A program made the position numbers and the translations under genes. From Acanthosepion esculentum (Eukaryota; Mollusca; Cephalopoda; Sepiida; Sepiidae): 64,000 bases of DNA. The stretch covers positions 85,614,073-85,678,072 of the forward strand of contig OZ038510.1 in assembly GCA_964036315.1 (NCBI GenBank). Direction: 5' to 3'. Position 1 is the stretch's first letter. Each line of letters begins with the position of its first letter. Of this stretch, positions 37,981 through 51,650 are shown one piece after another. Below the pieces are notes generated by a model, which made no database searches, was not told where the DNA came from, and was given only the letters and a program-made list of their open reading frames with translations.

Positions 37981-40900
37981 TCTCTATTGATGTGGCCATC
38001 TAATGGATTAGAAGAGGAAGTCTATTGATGTGGACATCTAATGGATGAGAAGAGGAAGTCGCTATTAATGTGGTCATCTAATGGATTAGAAGAGGAAGTC
38101 TCTATTGATGTGGTCATCTAATGGATTAGAAGAGGCAGTCTCTACTGATGTGGTCATCTAATGGATGAGAAGAGGAAGTCTATTGATGTGGTCATCTAAT
38201 GGATTAGAAGAGGAAGTCTCTATTGATGTGGCCATCTAATGGATTAGAAGAGGAAGTCTCTATGGATGTGGTCATCTAATGGATTAGAAGGGGAAGTCTA
38301 TTGATGTGGTCATGTAATGGATTAGAAGAGGCAGTCTCTATTGATGTGGTCATCTAATGAATGAGAAGAGGAAGTCTATTGATGTGTTCATCTAATGGAT
38401 TAGAAGAGGAAGTCTCTATTGATGTGGTCATCTAATAGATTAGCTGAGGAAGTCTCTTTTGATGTGGCCATCTAATGGATTAGAAGAGGAAGACTCTACT
38501 GATGTGTCATCTAATGGTTGAGAAGAGGAAGTCTCTATTGATGTGGCCATCTAATGGATTAGAAGAGGAAGTCTCTATTGATGTGGTCATCTAATGGATG
38601 AGAAGAGGAAGTCTCTATTGATGTGGCCATCTAATGGATTAGAAGAGGAAGTCTCTATTGATGTGGTCATCTAATGGATGAGAAGAAGAAGTCTATTTAT
38701 GTGGTCATCTAATGAATTAGAAGAGGAAGTCTCTATTGATGTGGTCATCTAATGGATTAGATGAGGAAATCTCTTTTGATGTGGCCATCTAATGGATTAG
38801 AAGAGGAAGTCTCTATTGATGTGGTCATCTAATGTATGAGAAGAGGAAGTCTATTGATGTGGTCATCTAATGGATGAGAAGAGGAAGACTATTGATATGG
38901 TCATCTAATGGATGAGAAGAGGAAGTCTCTATTGTTGTAGCCATCTAATGGATTAGAAGAGGAAGTCTCTATTGATGTGGTCAGCTAATGGATGAGAAGA
39001 GGAAGTCTATTGATGTGGCCATCTAATGGATGAGAAGAGGAAGTCTATTGATGTGATCATCTAATGGATTATAAGAGGAAGTCTCTATTGATGTGGGAAT
39101 ATAATGGATGAGAAGACGAAAACTATTGAGTGGTCATCTAATGAATTAGAAGAGGAAGTCTCTATTGATGTGGCCATCCAATGGATTAGAAGAGGAAGTC
39201 TCTATTGATGTGGTCATCTAATGGATGAGAAGAGGAAGTCTATTGATGTCGTCATCTAATGGATTAGAAGAGGAAGACTCTATTGATGTGGTCATCTAAT
39301 GTATTAGAAGAGGAAGTCTATTGATGTAGTCATCTAATGGATTAGAAGAGGAAGTCTCTATTGATGTGGCCATCTACTGGATTAGAAGTGTAAGTCTCTA
39401 TTGATGTGGTCATCTAATGGATGAGATGAGGAAGTCTATTGATGTGGTCATCTAATGAATTAGAAGAGGAAGTCTCTATTGATGTGGTCATATTATGGAT
39501 TAGATGAGGAAATCTCTTTTGATGTGGCCATCTAATGGATTAGAAGAGGAAGTCTCTATTGATGTGGTCATCTAATGGATGAGAAGAGGAAGTCTATTGA
39601 TGTGGTCATCTAATGGATGAGAAGAGGAAGACTATTGATGTGGTCATCTAATGGATGAGAAGAGGAAGTCTCTATTGTTGTGGCCACCTAATTGATTAGA
39701 AGAGGAAGTCTCTATTGAGGTCGCCACCTAATGGATTAGAAGAGGAGGTCCCGATTGATGTGGTCATCTAATGCATGAGAAGAGGAAGTCACTATTGATG
39801 TGGCCATCTAATGGATTAGAAGAGAAAATCTCTATTGATGTGGTAATCTAATGGATGAGAAGAGGAAGTCTATTGATGTGGTCATCTAATGGAATAGAGG
39901 AGGAAGTCTCTATTGATGTAGTCATCTAATAGATGAGAAGAGGAAGTCTATTGATGTGGTCATCTAATGGATTAGAAGAGGAAGTCTCTATTGATGTGCT
40001 CATCTAATGGATTAGAAGAGGATGTCACTATTGATGTGGTCATCTAATGGATTAAAAGAGGAAGTCTATTGATGTGGTCATCTAATGGATGAGAAGAGGA
40101 AGTCTATTGATGTGGTCATCTAATGGATGAGAAGAGGAAGTCTATATTGATGTGGTCATCTAATGGATTAAAAGAGGAAGTCTATTGATGTGGTCATCTA
40201 ATGGATGAGAAGAGGAAGTCTATTGATGTGGTCATCTAATGGATTAGAATAGGAAGTCTCTATTGATGTGGTCATCTAATGGATGAGAAGAGGAAGTCTA
40301 TTGATGAGGTCATCTAATGGATGAGAAGACGAAGTCTCTATTGATGTGGACATCTAATGGATGGGAAGAGGATGTCTATTGATGTGGCCATCTAATGGAT
40401 GAGAAGAGGAAGTCTATTGATGTGGTCATCTAATGTATTAGAAGAGGGAGTCTCTATTGATGTGGTCATCTAATGGATGAGAAGAGGAAATCTATTGATG
40501 TGGTCATCTAATGGATTAGAAGAGGAAGTCTCTATTGATGTGGCCATCCAATGGATTAGAAGATGAAGTCTCTATTGATGTGGTCATCTAATGGATGAGA
40601 AGAGGAAGTCTATTGATGTGGTCATCTAATGGATTAGAAGAGGAAGTCTATATTGATGTGGTCATCTAATGTATTAGAAGAGGAAGTCTATTGATGTGGT
40701 CATCTAATGGATTAGAAGAGGAAGTCTCTATTGATGTGGCCATCTACTGGATTAGAAATGGAAGTCTCTATTGATGTGGTCATCTAATGGATGAGAAGAG
40801 GAAGTCTATTGATGTGTTCAGCTAATGGATGAGAAGAGGAAGTCTCTATTGATGTGGCCATCTAATGGATTAGAAGAGGAAATCTCTATTGATGTGGTCA

Positions 40901-43042
40901 TCTAATGGATGAGAAGAGGAATCTATTGATGTGGTCATCTAATGGATGAGAAGAGGAAGTCTCTATTGATGTGGTCATCTAATGGTTGGGAAGAGTAATT
41001 CTATTGATGTGGCCAAATAATGGCTGAGAGGAGGAAGTCAATTGATGTGGTCATCTAATGTATTAGAAGAGGGTGTCTCTATTGATGTAGTCATCTAATG
41101 GATGAGAAGAGGAAGACTATTGATGTGGTCATCTAATCGATTAGAAGAGGAAGTCTCTATTGATGTGGTCATCTAATGGATTAGAAGAGGATGTCTATTG
41201 ATGTGGTCATCTAATGGATTAGAAGAGGAAGACTCTATTGATGTGGTCATCCAATGGATGAGAAGAGGAAGTCTCTATTGATGTGGCCATCTTATGGATT
41301 AAAAGAGGAAGACTCTATTGATGTGGTCATCTAATGGATTAGAAGAGCAAGTCTATTGATGTGTCATCTAATGGATGAGAAGAGGAAGTCTATTGATGTG
41401 GTCATCTAATGGATGAGAAGAGGAAGTCTCTATTGATGTGGCCATCTAATGGATTAGAAGAGGAAGTCTCTATTGATGTGGTCATCTAATGGATGAGAAG
41501 AGGAAGTCTCTATTGATGTGGCCATCTAATGGATTAGAAGAGGAAGTCTCTATTGATGTGGTCATCTAATGGATGAGAAGAGGAAGTCTATTGATGTTGT
41601 CATCTAATGTATTAGACGAGGAAATCTCTATTCATGTGGTCATCTAATGGATTAGATGAGGAAATCTCTTTTGATGTGGCCATCTAATGGATTAGAAGAG
41701 GAAGTCTATATTGATGTGGTCATCTAATGGATGAGAAGAGGAAGTCTATTGATGTGGTCATCTTATGGATGAGAAGAGGAAGACTATTGATGTGGTCATC
41801 TAATGGATGAGAAGAGGAAGTCTCTATTGATGTGGCCATCTAATGGATTAGAAGAGGAAGTCTCTATAGATGTGGTCATCTAATGGATGAGAAGAGGAAG
41901 ACTATTGATGTGGTCATATAATGGATGAGAAGAGGAAGTCTCTATTGATGTGGCCATCTAATGGATTAGAAGAGGAAGTCTCTATTGATGTGGTCATCTA
42001 ATGGATGAGAAGAGGAAGTCTATTGATGTTGTCATCTAATGAATTAGAAGATGAAGTCTCTATTGATGTGGCCAGATAATGGATTAGAAGAGGAAGTCCC
42101 TATTGATGTGGTCATCTAATGCATGAGAAGAGGAAGTCACTATTGATGTGGTCATCTAATGGATTAGAAGAGGAAGTCTCTTTTGATGTGGTCATCTAAT
42201 GGATGAGAAGCGGAAGTCTATTGATGTGGTCATCTAATGGATTAGAAGAGGAAGTCTCTATTGATGTGGTCATGATGAGAAGAGGAAATCTATTGATGTG
42301 GTTATCTAATGGATTAGAAGAGGAAGTCTCTATTGATGTGGCCATCTAATGGATTAGAAGAGGAATTCTCTATTGATGTGGTCATCTAATGGATTAGAAG
42401 AACAAGTCTATTGATGTGGTCATCTAATGGATGAGAGGAGGACGTCTATTGATGTGGTCATCTAATGGATGAGAAAAGGAAGTCTCTATTGATGTGGCCA
42501 TCTAATGGATGAGAAGAGGAAGTCTATTGATGTGGCCGTCTAATGGATTAGAAGAGGAAGTCTCTATTGATGTACTCATCTAATGGATTAGAAGAGGAAG
42601 TCTCTATTGATGTGGCAATCTAATGGATTAGTAGAGGAAGTCTCTATTGATGTGGGCATCTAATGGATGAGAAGAGGAAGTCTCTATTGATGTGGCCATC
42701 TAATGCATTAGAAGAGGAAGTCTCTATTGATGTGGTCATCTAATGTATTAGAAGAGGAAGTCACTATTGATGTGGTCATCTAATGGATTAGAAGAGGAAG
42801 TCTATTGATGTGGCCATCTAATGGATGAGAAAAGGAAGTCTATTGATGTGGTCATCTAATGGATTAGTAGAGGAAGTCTCTATTGATGTGGGCATCTAAT
42901 GGATGAGAAGAGGAAGTCTCTATTGATGTGGCCATCTAATGTATTAGAAGAGGAAGTCTCTATTGATGTGGTCACCTAATGTATTAGAAGAGGAAGTCAC
43001 TATTGATGTGGTCATCTAATGGATTAGAAGAGGAAGTCTATT

Positions 43043-43065
43043 GATGTGGTCATCTAATGGATTAG
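43043..43065 (+). repeat. Example of the compound dyad in each TTAG-type monomer
   Basis: Two inverted repeats overlap by one base. GATG-tggt-CATC lies at 43,043-43,054 (4-bp arms, 4-base centre). CTAAT-gg-ATTAG lies at 43,054-43,065 (5-bp arms, 2-base centre). Together they cover 23 of the 40 bp. The remaining 17 bp are the purine stretch AAGAGGAAG and the pyrimidine-rich TCTCTATT. In TGAG-type monomers the second dyad is broken (CTAATGGATGAG). In GGCC-type monomers the first dyad gains an inner TGGCCA palindrome. Any function is unproven. Confidence 0.8.
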
Positions 43066-43138
43066 AAGAGGAAGTCTCTATTGATGTGGTCATCTAATGG
43101 ATGAGAAGAGGAAGTCTATTGATGTGGTCATCTAATGG
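43061..43138 (+). repeat. Type example of the 78-bp dimer (40 + 38 bp)
   Basis: Bases 43,061-43,100 are a canonical 40-bp monomer beginning ATTAGAAGAGG and carrying TCTCTATTG. Bases 43,101-43,138 are a 38-bp monomer beginning ATGAGAAGAGG and carrying TCTATTG. In domain C the TGAG state and the CT deletion usually occur together, so alternating monomers form a 78-bp unit. The 2-bp difference is one repeat step of a short TC run, consistent with slippage in an ancestral monomer that then spread by amplification (inference). Confidence 0.85.
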
Positions 43139-43705
43139 ATTAGAAGAGGAAGTCTCTATTGCTGTGGTCATCTAATGGATGAGAAGAGGAAGTCTCTTTA
43201 TGTGGTCATCTAATGGATTAGAAGAGGAAGTCTCTATTGATGTGGTCATCTAAGGGATTAGCAGAGGAAATCTATTGATGTGGTCATCTAATGGATTAGA
43301 AGAGGAAGTCTCTATTGATGTGGTCATCTAATGGATGAGAAGAAGTCTATTGATGTGGTCATCTAATGGATTAGAAGAGGAAGTCTCTATTGATGTGGTC
43401 ATCTAATGGATTAGAAAAGGAAGTCTCTTTTATGTGGCCATTTATGGATGAGAAGAGGAAGTCTATTGATGTGGTCATCTAATGGATTAGAAGAGAAAGT
43501 CTCTATTGATGTGGCCATCTAATGGATGAGAAGAGGAAGTCTATTGATGTGGTCATCTACTGGATTAGAAAAGGAAGTCTCTATTGATGTGGCCATCTAA
43601 TGGATGAGAAGAGGAAGTCTAATGATGTGGTCATCTAATGGATTAGAAGAGGAAGTCTCTAATGATGTGGCCATCTAATGGATTAGAAGAGGATATCTCT
43701 ATTGA

Positions 43706-45037
43706 TGTGGTCATCTAATGGATTAGAAGAACAAGTCTATTGATGTGGTCATCTAATGGATGAGAGGAGGACGTCTATTGATGTGGTCATCTAATGGATG
43801 AGAAAAGGAAGTCTCTATTGATGTGGCCATCTAATGGATGAGAAGAGGAAGTCTATTGATGTGGCCGTCTAATGGATTAGAAGAGGAAGTCTCTATTGAT
43901 GTACTCATCTAATGGATTAGAAGAGGAAGTCTCTATTGATGTGGCAATCTAATGGATTAGTAGAGGAAGTCTCTATTGATGTGGGCATCTAATGGATGAG
44001 AAGAGGAAGTCTCTATTGATGTGGCCATCTAATGCATTAGAAGAGGAAGTCTCTATTGATGTGGTCATCTAATGTATTAGAAGAGGAAGTCACTATTGAT
44101 GTGGTCATCTAATGGATTAGAAGAGGAAGTCTATTGATGTGGCCATCTAATGGATGAGAAAAGGAAGTCTATTGATGTGGTCATCTAATGGATTAGTAGA
44201 GGAAGTCTCTATTGATGTGGGCATCTAATGGATGAGAAGAGGAAGTCTCTATTGATGTGGCCATCTAATGTATTAGAAGAGGAAGTCTCTATTGATGTGG
44301 TCACCTAATGTATTAGAAGAGGAAGTCACTATTGATGTGGTCATCTAATGGATTAGAAGAGGAAGTCTATTGATGTGGTCATCTAATGGATTAGAAGAGG
44401 AAGTCTCTATTGATGTGGTCATCTAATGGATGAGAAGAGGAAGTCTATTGATGTGGTCATCTAATGGATTAGAAGAGGAAGTCTCTATTGCTGTGGTCAT
44501 CTAATGGATGAGAAGAGGAAGTCTCTTTATGTGGTCATCTAATGGATTAGAAGAGGAAGTCTCTATTGATGTGGTCATCTAAGGGATTAGCAGAGGAAAT
44601 CTATTGATGTGGTCATCTAATGGATTAGAAGAGGAAGTCTCTATTGATGTGGTCATCTAATGGATGAGAAGAAGTAGTCTATTGATGTGGTCATCTAATG
44701 GATTAGAAGAGGAAGTCTCTATTGATGTGGTCATCTAATGGATTAGAAAAGGAAGTCTCTTTTATGTGGCCATTTATGGATGAGAAGAGGAAGTCTATTG
44801 ATGTGGTCATCTAATGGATTAGAAGAGAAAGTCTCTATTGATGTGGCCATCTAATGGATGAGAAGAGGAAGTCTATTGATGTGGTCATCTACTGGATTAG
44901 AAAAGGAAGTCTCTATTGATGTGGCCATCTAATGGATGAGAAGAGGAAGTCTAATGATGTGGTCATCTAATGGATTAGAAGAGGAAGTCTCTAATGATGT
45001 GGCCATCTAATGGATTAGAAGAGGATATCTCTATTGA
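43706..45037 (+). repeat. 1.33-kb tandem duplication, copy 2
   Basis: Offset is 1,329 bp before the three-base insertion near 44,673 and 1,332 bp after it (GGATATCTC at 43,691 and 45,023). The TAG-containing insertion is also found near 52,104, so that later block derives from this copy or a shared ancestor. Confidence 0.9.
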
Positions 45038-48000
45038 TGTGGTCATCTAATGGATTAGAAGTGGAAGTCTCTATTGATGTGGTCATCTAATGGATGAGAA
45101 GAAGAACTCTATTGATGTGGTCATCTAATGGATGAGAAGAGGAAGTCTATTGATGTGGTCATCTAATGGATTAGAAGAGGAAGTCTCTATTGATGTGCTC
45201 ATCTAATGGATTAGAAGAGGAAGTCTCTATTGATGTGGCCATCTAATGGATTAGAAGAGGAAGTCTCTATTGATGTGGTCATCTAATTGATGAGAAGAGG
45301 AAGTCTATTGATGTGGTCATCTAATGGATTAGAAGAGGAAGTCTTTATTGATGTGCTCATCTAATGGATTAGAAGAGGAAGTCTCTATTGATGTGGCCAT
45401 CTAATGGATTAGAAGAGGAAGTCTCTATTGATGTGGTCATCTAATGTATTAGAAGAGGAAGTCACTATTGATGTGGTCATCTAATGGATTAGAAGAGGAA
45501 GTCTATTGATGTGGCCATCTAATGGATGAGAAAAGGAAGTCTATTGATGTGGTCATCTAATGGATTAGAAGAGGAAGACTCTATTGATGTGGTCATCTAA
45601 TGGATGAGAAGAGGATGTCTATTGATGTGGTCATCTAATGGATTAGAAGAGGATATCTCTATTGATGTGGTCATCTAATGGATTAGAAGAGGAATACTCT
45701 ATTGATGTGGTCATCTAATGGATTAGAAGACCAAGTCTATTGATGTGGTCATCTAATGGATGAGAGGAGGACGTCTATTGATGTGGTCATCTAATGGATG
45801 AGAAAAGGAAGTCTCTATTGATGTGGCCATCTAATGGATGAGAAGAGGAAGTCTATTGATGTGGCCATCTAATTCATTAGAAGAGGAAGTCTCTATTGAT
45901 GTACTCATCTAATGGATTAGAAGAGGATGTCTCTATTGATGTGGCAATCTAATGGAATAGAAGAGGAAGTCTCTATTGATGTGGGCATCTAATGGATGAG
46001 AAGAGGAAGTCTATTGATGTGGTCATCTAATGGATTAGCAGAGGAAGTCTTTATTGATGTGGTCATCTAATGGATTAGCAGATGAAATCTATTGATGTGG
46101 TCATCTAATGGATTAGAAGAGGAAGACTCTATTGATGTGGTCATCTAATGGATGAGAAGAAGAAGTCTATTGATGTGGTCATCTAATGGATTAGAAGAGA
46201 AAGTCTCTATTGATGTGGCCATCTAATGGATGAGAAGAGGAAGTCTATTGATGTGGTCATCTACTGGATTAGAAAAGGAAGTCTCTATTGATGTGGCCAT
46301 CTAATGGATGAGAAGAGGAAGTCTAATGATGTGGTCATCTAATGGATTAGAAGAGGAAGTCTCTAATGATGTGGCCATCTAATGGATTAGAAAAGGAAGT
46401 CTCTATTGATGTGGCAATCTAATGGATTAGAAGAGGAAGTCTCTATTGATGTGGTCATCAAATGGATGAGAAATGGAAGTCTATTGATGTGTTCATCTAA
46501 TGGATTAGAAAAGGAAGTCTCTATTGATGTGGTCATCTAATTGATGAGAAGAGGAAGTCTATTGATGTGGTCATCTAATGGATTAGAAGAGGAAGTCTTT
46601 ATTGATGTGCTCATCTAATGGATTAGAAGAGGATGTCTATTGATGTGGTCATCTAATGGATTAGAAGATGAAGTCTGTATTGATGTGGTCATCTAATGTA
46701 TGAGAAGAGGATGTCTATTGATGTGGCCATCTAATGGATTAGAAGAGGAAGTCTATTGTTGTGGTCATCTAAAGTATTAGAAGAGGAAGTCTCTATTGAT
46801 GTGGCCATCTAATGGATTAGAAGAGGAAGTCTCTATTGATGTGGTCATCTAATGTATTAGAAGAGGAAGTCACTATTGATGTGGTCATCTAATGGATTAG
46901 AAGAGGAAGTCTATTGATGTGGCCATCTAATGGATGAGAAAAGGAAGTCTATTGATGTGGTCATCTAATGGATTAGAAGAGGAAGACTCTATTGATGTGG
47001 TCATCTAATGGATGAGAAGAGGATGTCTATTGATGTGGTCATCTAATGGATTAGAAGATGAAGTCTCTATTGATGTGGTCATCTAATGTATGAGAAGAGG
47101 ATGTCTATTGATGTGGCCATCTAATGGATGAGAAGAGGAAGTCTATTGTTGTGGTCATCTAATGTATTAGAAGTTGAAGTCTCTATTGATGTGGTCATCT
47201 AATGGATGAGAAGAGGAAGTCTATTGATGTGGTCATCTAATGGATTAGAAGAGGAAGTCTCTATTGATGTGGCCATCTAATGGATTAGAAGAGGAATACT
47301 CTATTGATGTGGTCATCTAATGGATTAGAAGACCAAGTCTATTGATGTGGTCATCTAATGGATGAGAGGAGGACGTCTATTGATGTGGTCATCTAATGGA
47401 TGAGAAAAGGAAGTCTCTATTGATGTGGCCATCTAATGGATGAGAAGAGGAAGTCTATTGATGTGGCCATCTAATTGATTAGAAGAGGAAGTCTCTATTG
47501 ATGTACTCATCTAATGGATTAGAAGAGGATGTCTCTATTCATGTGGCAATCTAATGGAATAGAAGAGGAAGTCTCTATTGATGTGGGCATCTAATGGATG
47601 AGAAGAGGAAGTCTATTGATGTGGTCATCTAATGGATTAGCAGAGGAAGTCTTTATTGATGTGGTCATCTAATGGATTAGCAGATGAAATCTATTGATGT
47701 GGTCATCTAATGGATTAGAAGAGGAAGTCTCTATTGATGTGGTCATCTAATGGATGAGAAGAAGAAGTCTATTGATGTGGTCATCTAATGGATTAGAAGA
47801 GAAAGTCTCTATTGATGTGGCCATCTAATGGATGAGAAGAGGAAGTCTATTGATGTGGTCATCTACTGGATTAGAAAAGGAAGTCTCTATTGATGTGGCC
47901 ATCTAATGGATGAGAAGAGGAAGTCTAATGATGTGGTCATCTAATGGATTAGAAGAGGAAGTCTCTAATGATGTGGCCATCTAATGGATTAGAAGAGGAA

Positions 48001-50364
48001 GTCTCTATTGATGTGGCAATCTAATGGATTAGAAGAGGAAGTCTCTATTGATGTGGTCATCAAATGGATGAGAAATGGAAGTCTATTGATGTGGTCATCT
48101 AATGGATTAGAAAAGGAAGTCTCTATTGATGTGGTCATCTAATTGATGAGAAGAGGAAGTCTATTGATGTGGTCATCTAATGGATTAGAAGAGGAAGTCT
48201 TTATTGATGTGCTCATCTAATGGATTAGAAGAGGATGTCTATTGATGTGGTCATCTAATGGATTAGAAGATGAAGTCTGTATTGATGTGGTCATCTAATG
48301 TATGAGAAGAGGATGTCTATTGATGTGGCCATCTAATGGATGAGAAGAAGAAGTCTATTGTTGTGGTCATCTAATGTATTAGAAGTTGAAGTCTCTATTG
48401 ATGTGGTCATCTAATGGATGAGAAGAGGAAGTCTATTGATGTGGTCATCTAATGGATTAGAAGAGGAAGTCTCTATTGATGTGGTCATCTAATGGATTAG
48501 AAGAGGAATTCTCTATTGATGTGGTCATCTAATGGATTAGAAGACCAAGTCTATTGATGTGGTCATCTAATGGATGAGAGGAGGACGTCTATTGATGTGG
48601 TCATCTAATGGATGAGAAAAGGAAGTCTCTATTGATGTGGCCATCTAATGGATGAGAAGAGGAAGTCTATTGATGTGGCCATCTAATGGATTAGAAGAGG
48701 AAGTCTCTATTGATGTGGTCATCTAATGGATTAGAAGACGAAGTCTATTGATGTGGTCATCTAATGGATGAGAGGAGGACGTCTATTGATGTGCTCATCT
48801 AATGGATGAGAAAAGGAAGTCTCTATTGATGTGGCCATCTAATGGATGAGAAGAGGAAGTCTATTGATGTGGTCATCTAATAGATTAGAAGAGGAAGTCT
48901 CTATTGATGTGGCCATCTAATGTATGAGAAGAGGATGTCTATTGATGTGGCCATCTAATGGATGAGAAGAGGAAGTCTATTGTTGTGGTCATCTAATGTA
49001 TTAGAAGTTGAAGTCTCTATTGATGTGGTCATCTAATGGATGAGAAGAGGAAGTCTATTGAGGTGGTCATCTAATGGATTAGAAGAGGAAGTCTCTATTG
49101 ATGTGGCCATCTAATGGATTAGAAGAGGAATTCTCTATTGATGTGGTCATCTAATGGATTAGAAGACCAAGTCTATTGATGTGGTCATCTAATGGATGAG
49201 AGGAGGACGTCTATTGATGTGGTCATCTAATGGATGAGAAAAGGAAGTCTCTATTGATGTGGCCACCTAATGGATGAGAAGAGGAAGTCTATTGATGTGG
49301 CCATCTAATTGATTAGAAGAGGAAGTCTCTATTGATGTACTCATCTAATGGATTAGAAGAGGATGTCTCTATTGATGTGGCAATCTAATGGAATAGAAGA
49401 GGAAGTCTCTATTGATGTGGGCATCTAATGGATGAGAAGAGGAAGTCTATTGATGTGGTCATCTAATGGATTAGCAGAGGAAGTCTTTATTGATGTGGTC
49501 CTCTAATGGATTAGCAGATGAAATCTATTGATGTGGTCATCTAATGGATTAGAAGAGGAAGTCTCTATTGATGTGGTCATCTAATGGATGAGAAGAAGAA
49601 GTCTATTGATGTGGTCATCTAATGGATTAGAAGAGAAAGTCTCTATTGATGTGGCCATCTAATGGATGAGAAGAGGAAGTCTATTGATGTGGTCATCTAC
49701 TGGATTAGAAAAGGAAGTCTCTATTGATGTGGCCATCTAATGGATGAGAAGAGGAAGTCTAATGATGTGGTCATCTAATGGATTAGAAGAGGAAGTCTCT
49801 AATGATGTGGCCATCTAAAGGATTAGAAGAGGATGACTCTACTGATGTGGTCATCTAATGGATTAGAAGTGGAAGTCTCTATTGATGTGGTCATCTAATG
49901 GATGAGAAGAAGAACTCTATTGATGTGGTCATCTAATGGATTAGAAGAGGAAGTCTCTATTGATGTGGTAATCTAATGGATGAGAAGAGGAAGTCTATTG
50001 ATGTGGTCATCTAATGGATTAGAAGAGGAAGTCTCTATTGATGTGCTCATCTAATGGATTAGAAGAGGAAGTCTCTATTGATGTGGCAATCTAATGGATT
50101 AGAAGAGGAAGTCTCTATTGATGTGGTCATCTAATGGATGAGAAATGGAAGTCTATTGATGTGGTCATCTAATGGATTAGAAAAGGAAGTCTCTATTGAT
50201 GTGGTCATCTAATTGATGAGAAGAGGAAGTCTATTGATGTGGTCATCTAATGGATTAGAAGAGGAAGTCTTTATTGATGTGCTCATCTAATGGATTAGAA
50301 GAGGATGTCTATTGATGTGGTCATCTAATGGATTAGAAGATGAAGTCTGTATTGATGTGGTCAT
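45038..50364 (+). repeat. Nested 1.2-1.6 kb and 0.62-kb repeats
   Basis: The marker GAAGACCAAGTC (position of GACC) lies at 45,729, 47,331, 48,543 and 49,164, spacings 1,602, 1,212 and 621 bp. It is followed each time by GAGAGGAGGACGTC and GAGAAAAGG. Other recurring markers are GAAGTTGAAG, ATTGTTGTGG, GAAATGGAAG, GCAGATGAAATC and TCTTTATTGATGTGCTC. The unequal spacing indicates gain and loss of blocks of monomers. Confidence 0.75.
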
Positions 50365-51650
50365 CTAATGGATGAGAGGAGGACGTCTATTGATGTGGTC
50401 ATCTAATGGATGAGAAAAGGAAGTCTCTATTGATGTGGCCATCTAATGGATGAGAAGAGGAAGTCTATTGATGTGGCCGTCTAATGGATTAGAAGAGGAA
50501 GTCTCTATTGATGTACTCATCTAATGGATTAGAAGAGGAAGTCTCTATTGATGTGGCAATCTAATGGATTAGTAGAGGAAGTCTCTATTGATGTGGGCAT
50601 CTAATGGATGAGAAGAGGAAGTCTCTATTGATGTGGCCATCTAATGCATTAGAAGAGGAAGTCTCTATTGATGTGGTCATCTAATGTATTAGAAGAGGAA
50701 GTCACTATTGATGTGGTCATCTAATGGATTAGAAGAGGAAGTCTATTGATGTGGCCATCTAATGGATGAGAAAAGGAAGTCTATTGATGTGGTCATCTAA
50801 TGGATTAGTAGAGGAAGTCTCTATTGATGTGGGCATCTAATGGATGAGAAGAGGAAGTCTCTATTGATGTGGCCATCTAATGTATTAGAAGAGGAAGTCT
50901 CTATTGATGTGGTCACCTAATGTATTAGAAGAGGAAGTCACTATTGATGTGGTCATCTAATGGATTAGAAGAGGAAGTCTATTGATGTGGTCATCTAATG
51001 GATTAGAAGAGGAAGTCTCTATTGATGTGGTCATCTAATGGATGAGAAGAGGAAGTCTATTGATGTGGTCATCTAATGGATTAGAAGAGGAAGTCTCTAT
51101 TGCTGTGGTCATCTAATGGATGAGAAGAGGAAGTCTCTTTATGTGGTCATCTAATGGATTAGAAGAGGAAGTCTCTATTGATGTGGTCATCTAAGGGATT
51201 AGCAGAGGAAATCTATTGATGTGGTCATCTAATGGATTAGAAGAGGAAGTCTCTATTGATGTGGTCATCTAATGGATGAGAAGAAGAAGTCTATTGATGT
51301 GGTCATCTAATGGATTAGAACAGGAAGTCTCTATTGATGTGGTCATCTAATGGATGAGAAAAGGAAGACTCTTTTATGTGGCCATTTATGGATGAGAAGG
51401 GTAAGTCTATTGATGTGGTCATCTAATGGATTAGAAGAGAAAGTCTCTATTGATGTGGCCATCTAATGGATGAGAAGAGGAAGTCTATTGATGTGGTCAT
51501 CTAATGGATTAGAAGAGGAAGTCTCTATTGATGTGGCCATCTAATGGATGAGAAGAGGAAGTCTAATGATGTGGTCATCTAATGGATTAGAAGAGGAAGT
51601 CTCTAATGATGTGGCCATCTAATGGATTAGAAGAGGATGTCTCTATTCAT
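50365..51650 (+). repeat. Third copy of the 1.33-kb unit
   Basis: This matches copy 1 at offset 7,941 (ATGAGAGGAGG at 42,431 and 50,372; GTCACCTAATG at 42,971 and 50,912). It has GAAGAAGAAGTC at the site of the three-base insertion, and several substitutions near 51,320-51,410, including GACTCTTTTATG and GAAGGGTAAG. Confidence 0.8.

Larger units (their letters stand above)
10190..38020 (+). repeat. Satellite domain B
   Basis: Domain B is set apart by monomer variants rare or absent in A and C. These are GATGAGAATAGGAAG, GGCCATGTAATGG, GGCCATTTAATGG, GGTTTAGAAGAGAGAG, GATTAGGAGACGAAG, GATAAGAAGAGG, GATATGGCC, the 39-bp CTATGATGTGG form and the 35-bp CATTGGTCATC form. They recur in a conserved order, giving several higher-order units. 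No gene or mobile element is visible. Confidence 0.85.
42377..43705 (+). repeat. 1.33-kb tandem duplication, copy 1
   Basis: Reading along both copies, I found from about 42,385 to 43,700 only one difference from the next copy: GAAGAAGTCTATT here (about 43,340) against GAAGAAGTAGTCTATT there. Markers in order are GAACAAGTC, GAGAGGAGGACGTC, GGCCGTC, GTACTCATC, GATTAGTAGAGG, GTCACCTAATG, ATTGCTGTGG, CTCTTTATGTGG, GGGATTAGCAG, CATTTATGG and TCTAATGATG. Confidence 0.9.

Noticed and set aside
11314..38000. Reverse-strand open reading frames of 61-80 codons in domain B (for example 11,314-11,544, 14,977-15,207, 31,802-32,044, 37,774-37,959) with Met-Ala-Thr-Ser-Ile-Glu-like repeats
   Set aside because: They are direct translations of the 40-bp repeat in rotating frames, kept open by 35- and 39-bp monomers. 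They have no unique sequence, domain, codon bias or promoter context, and the same peptides recur wherever the same repeat block recurs.
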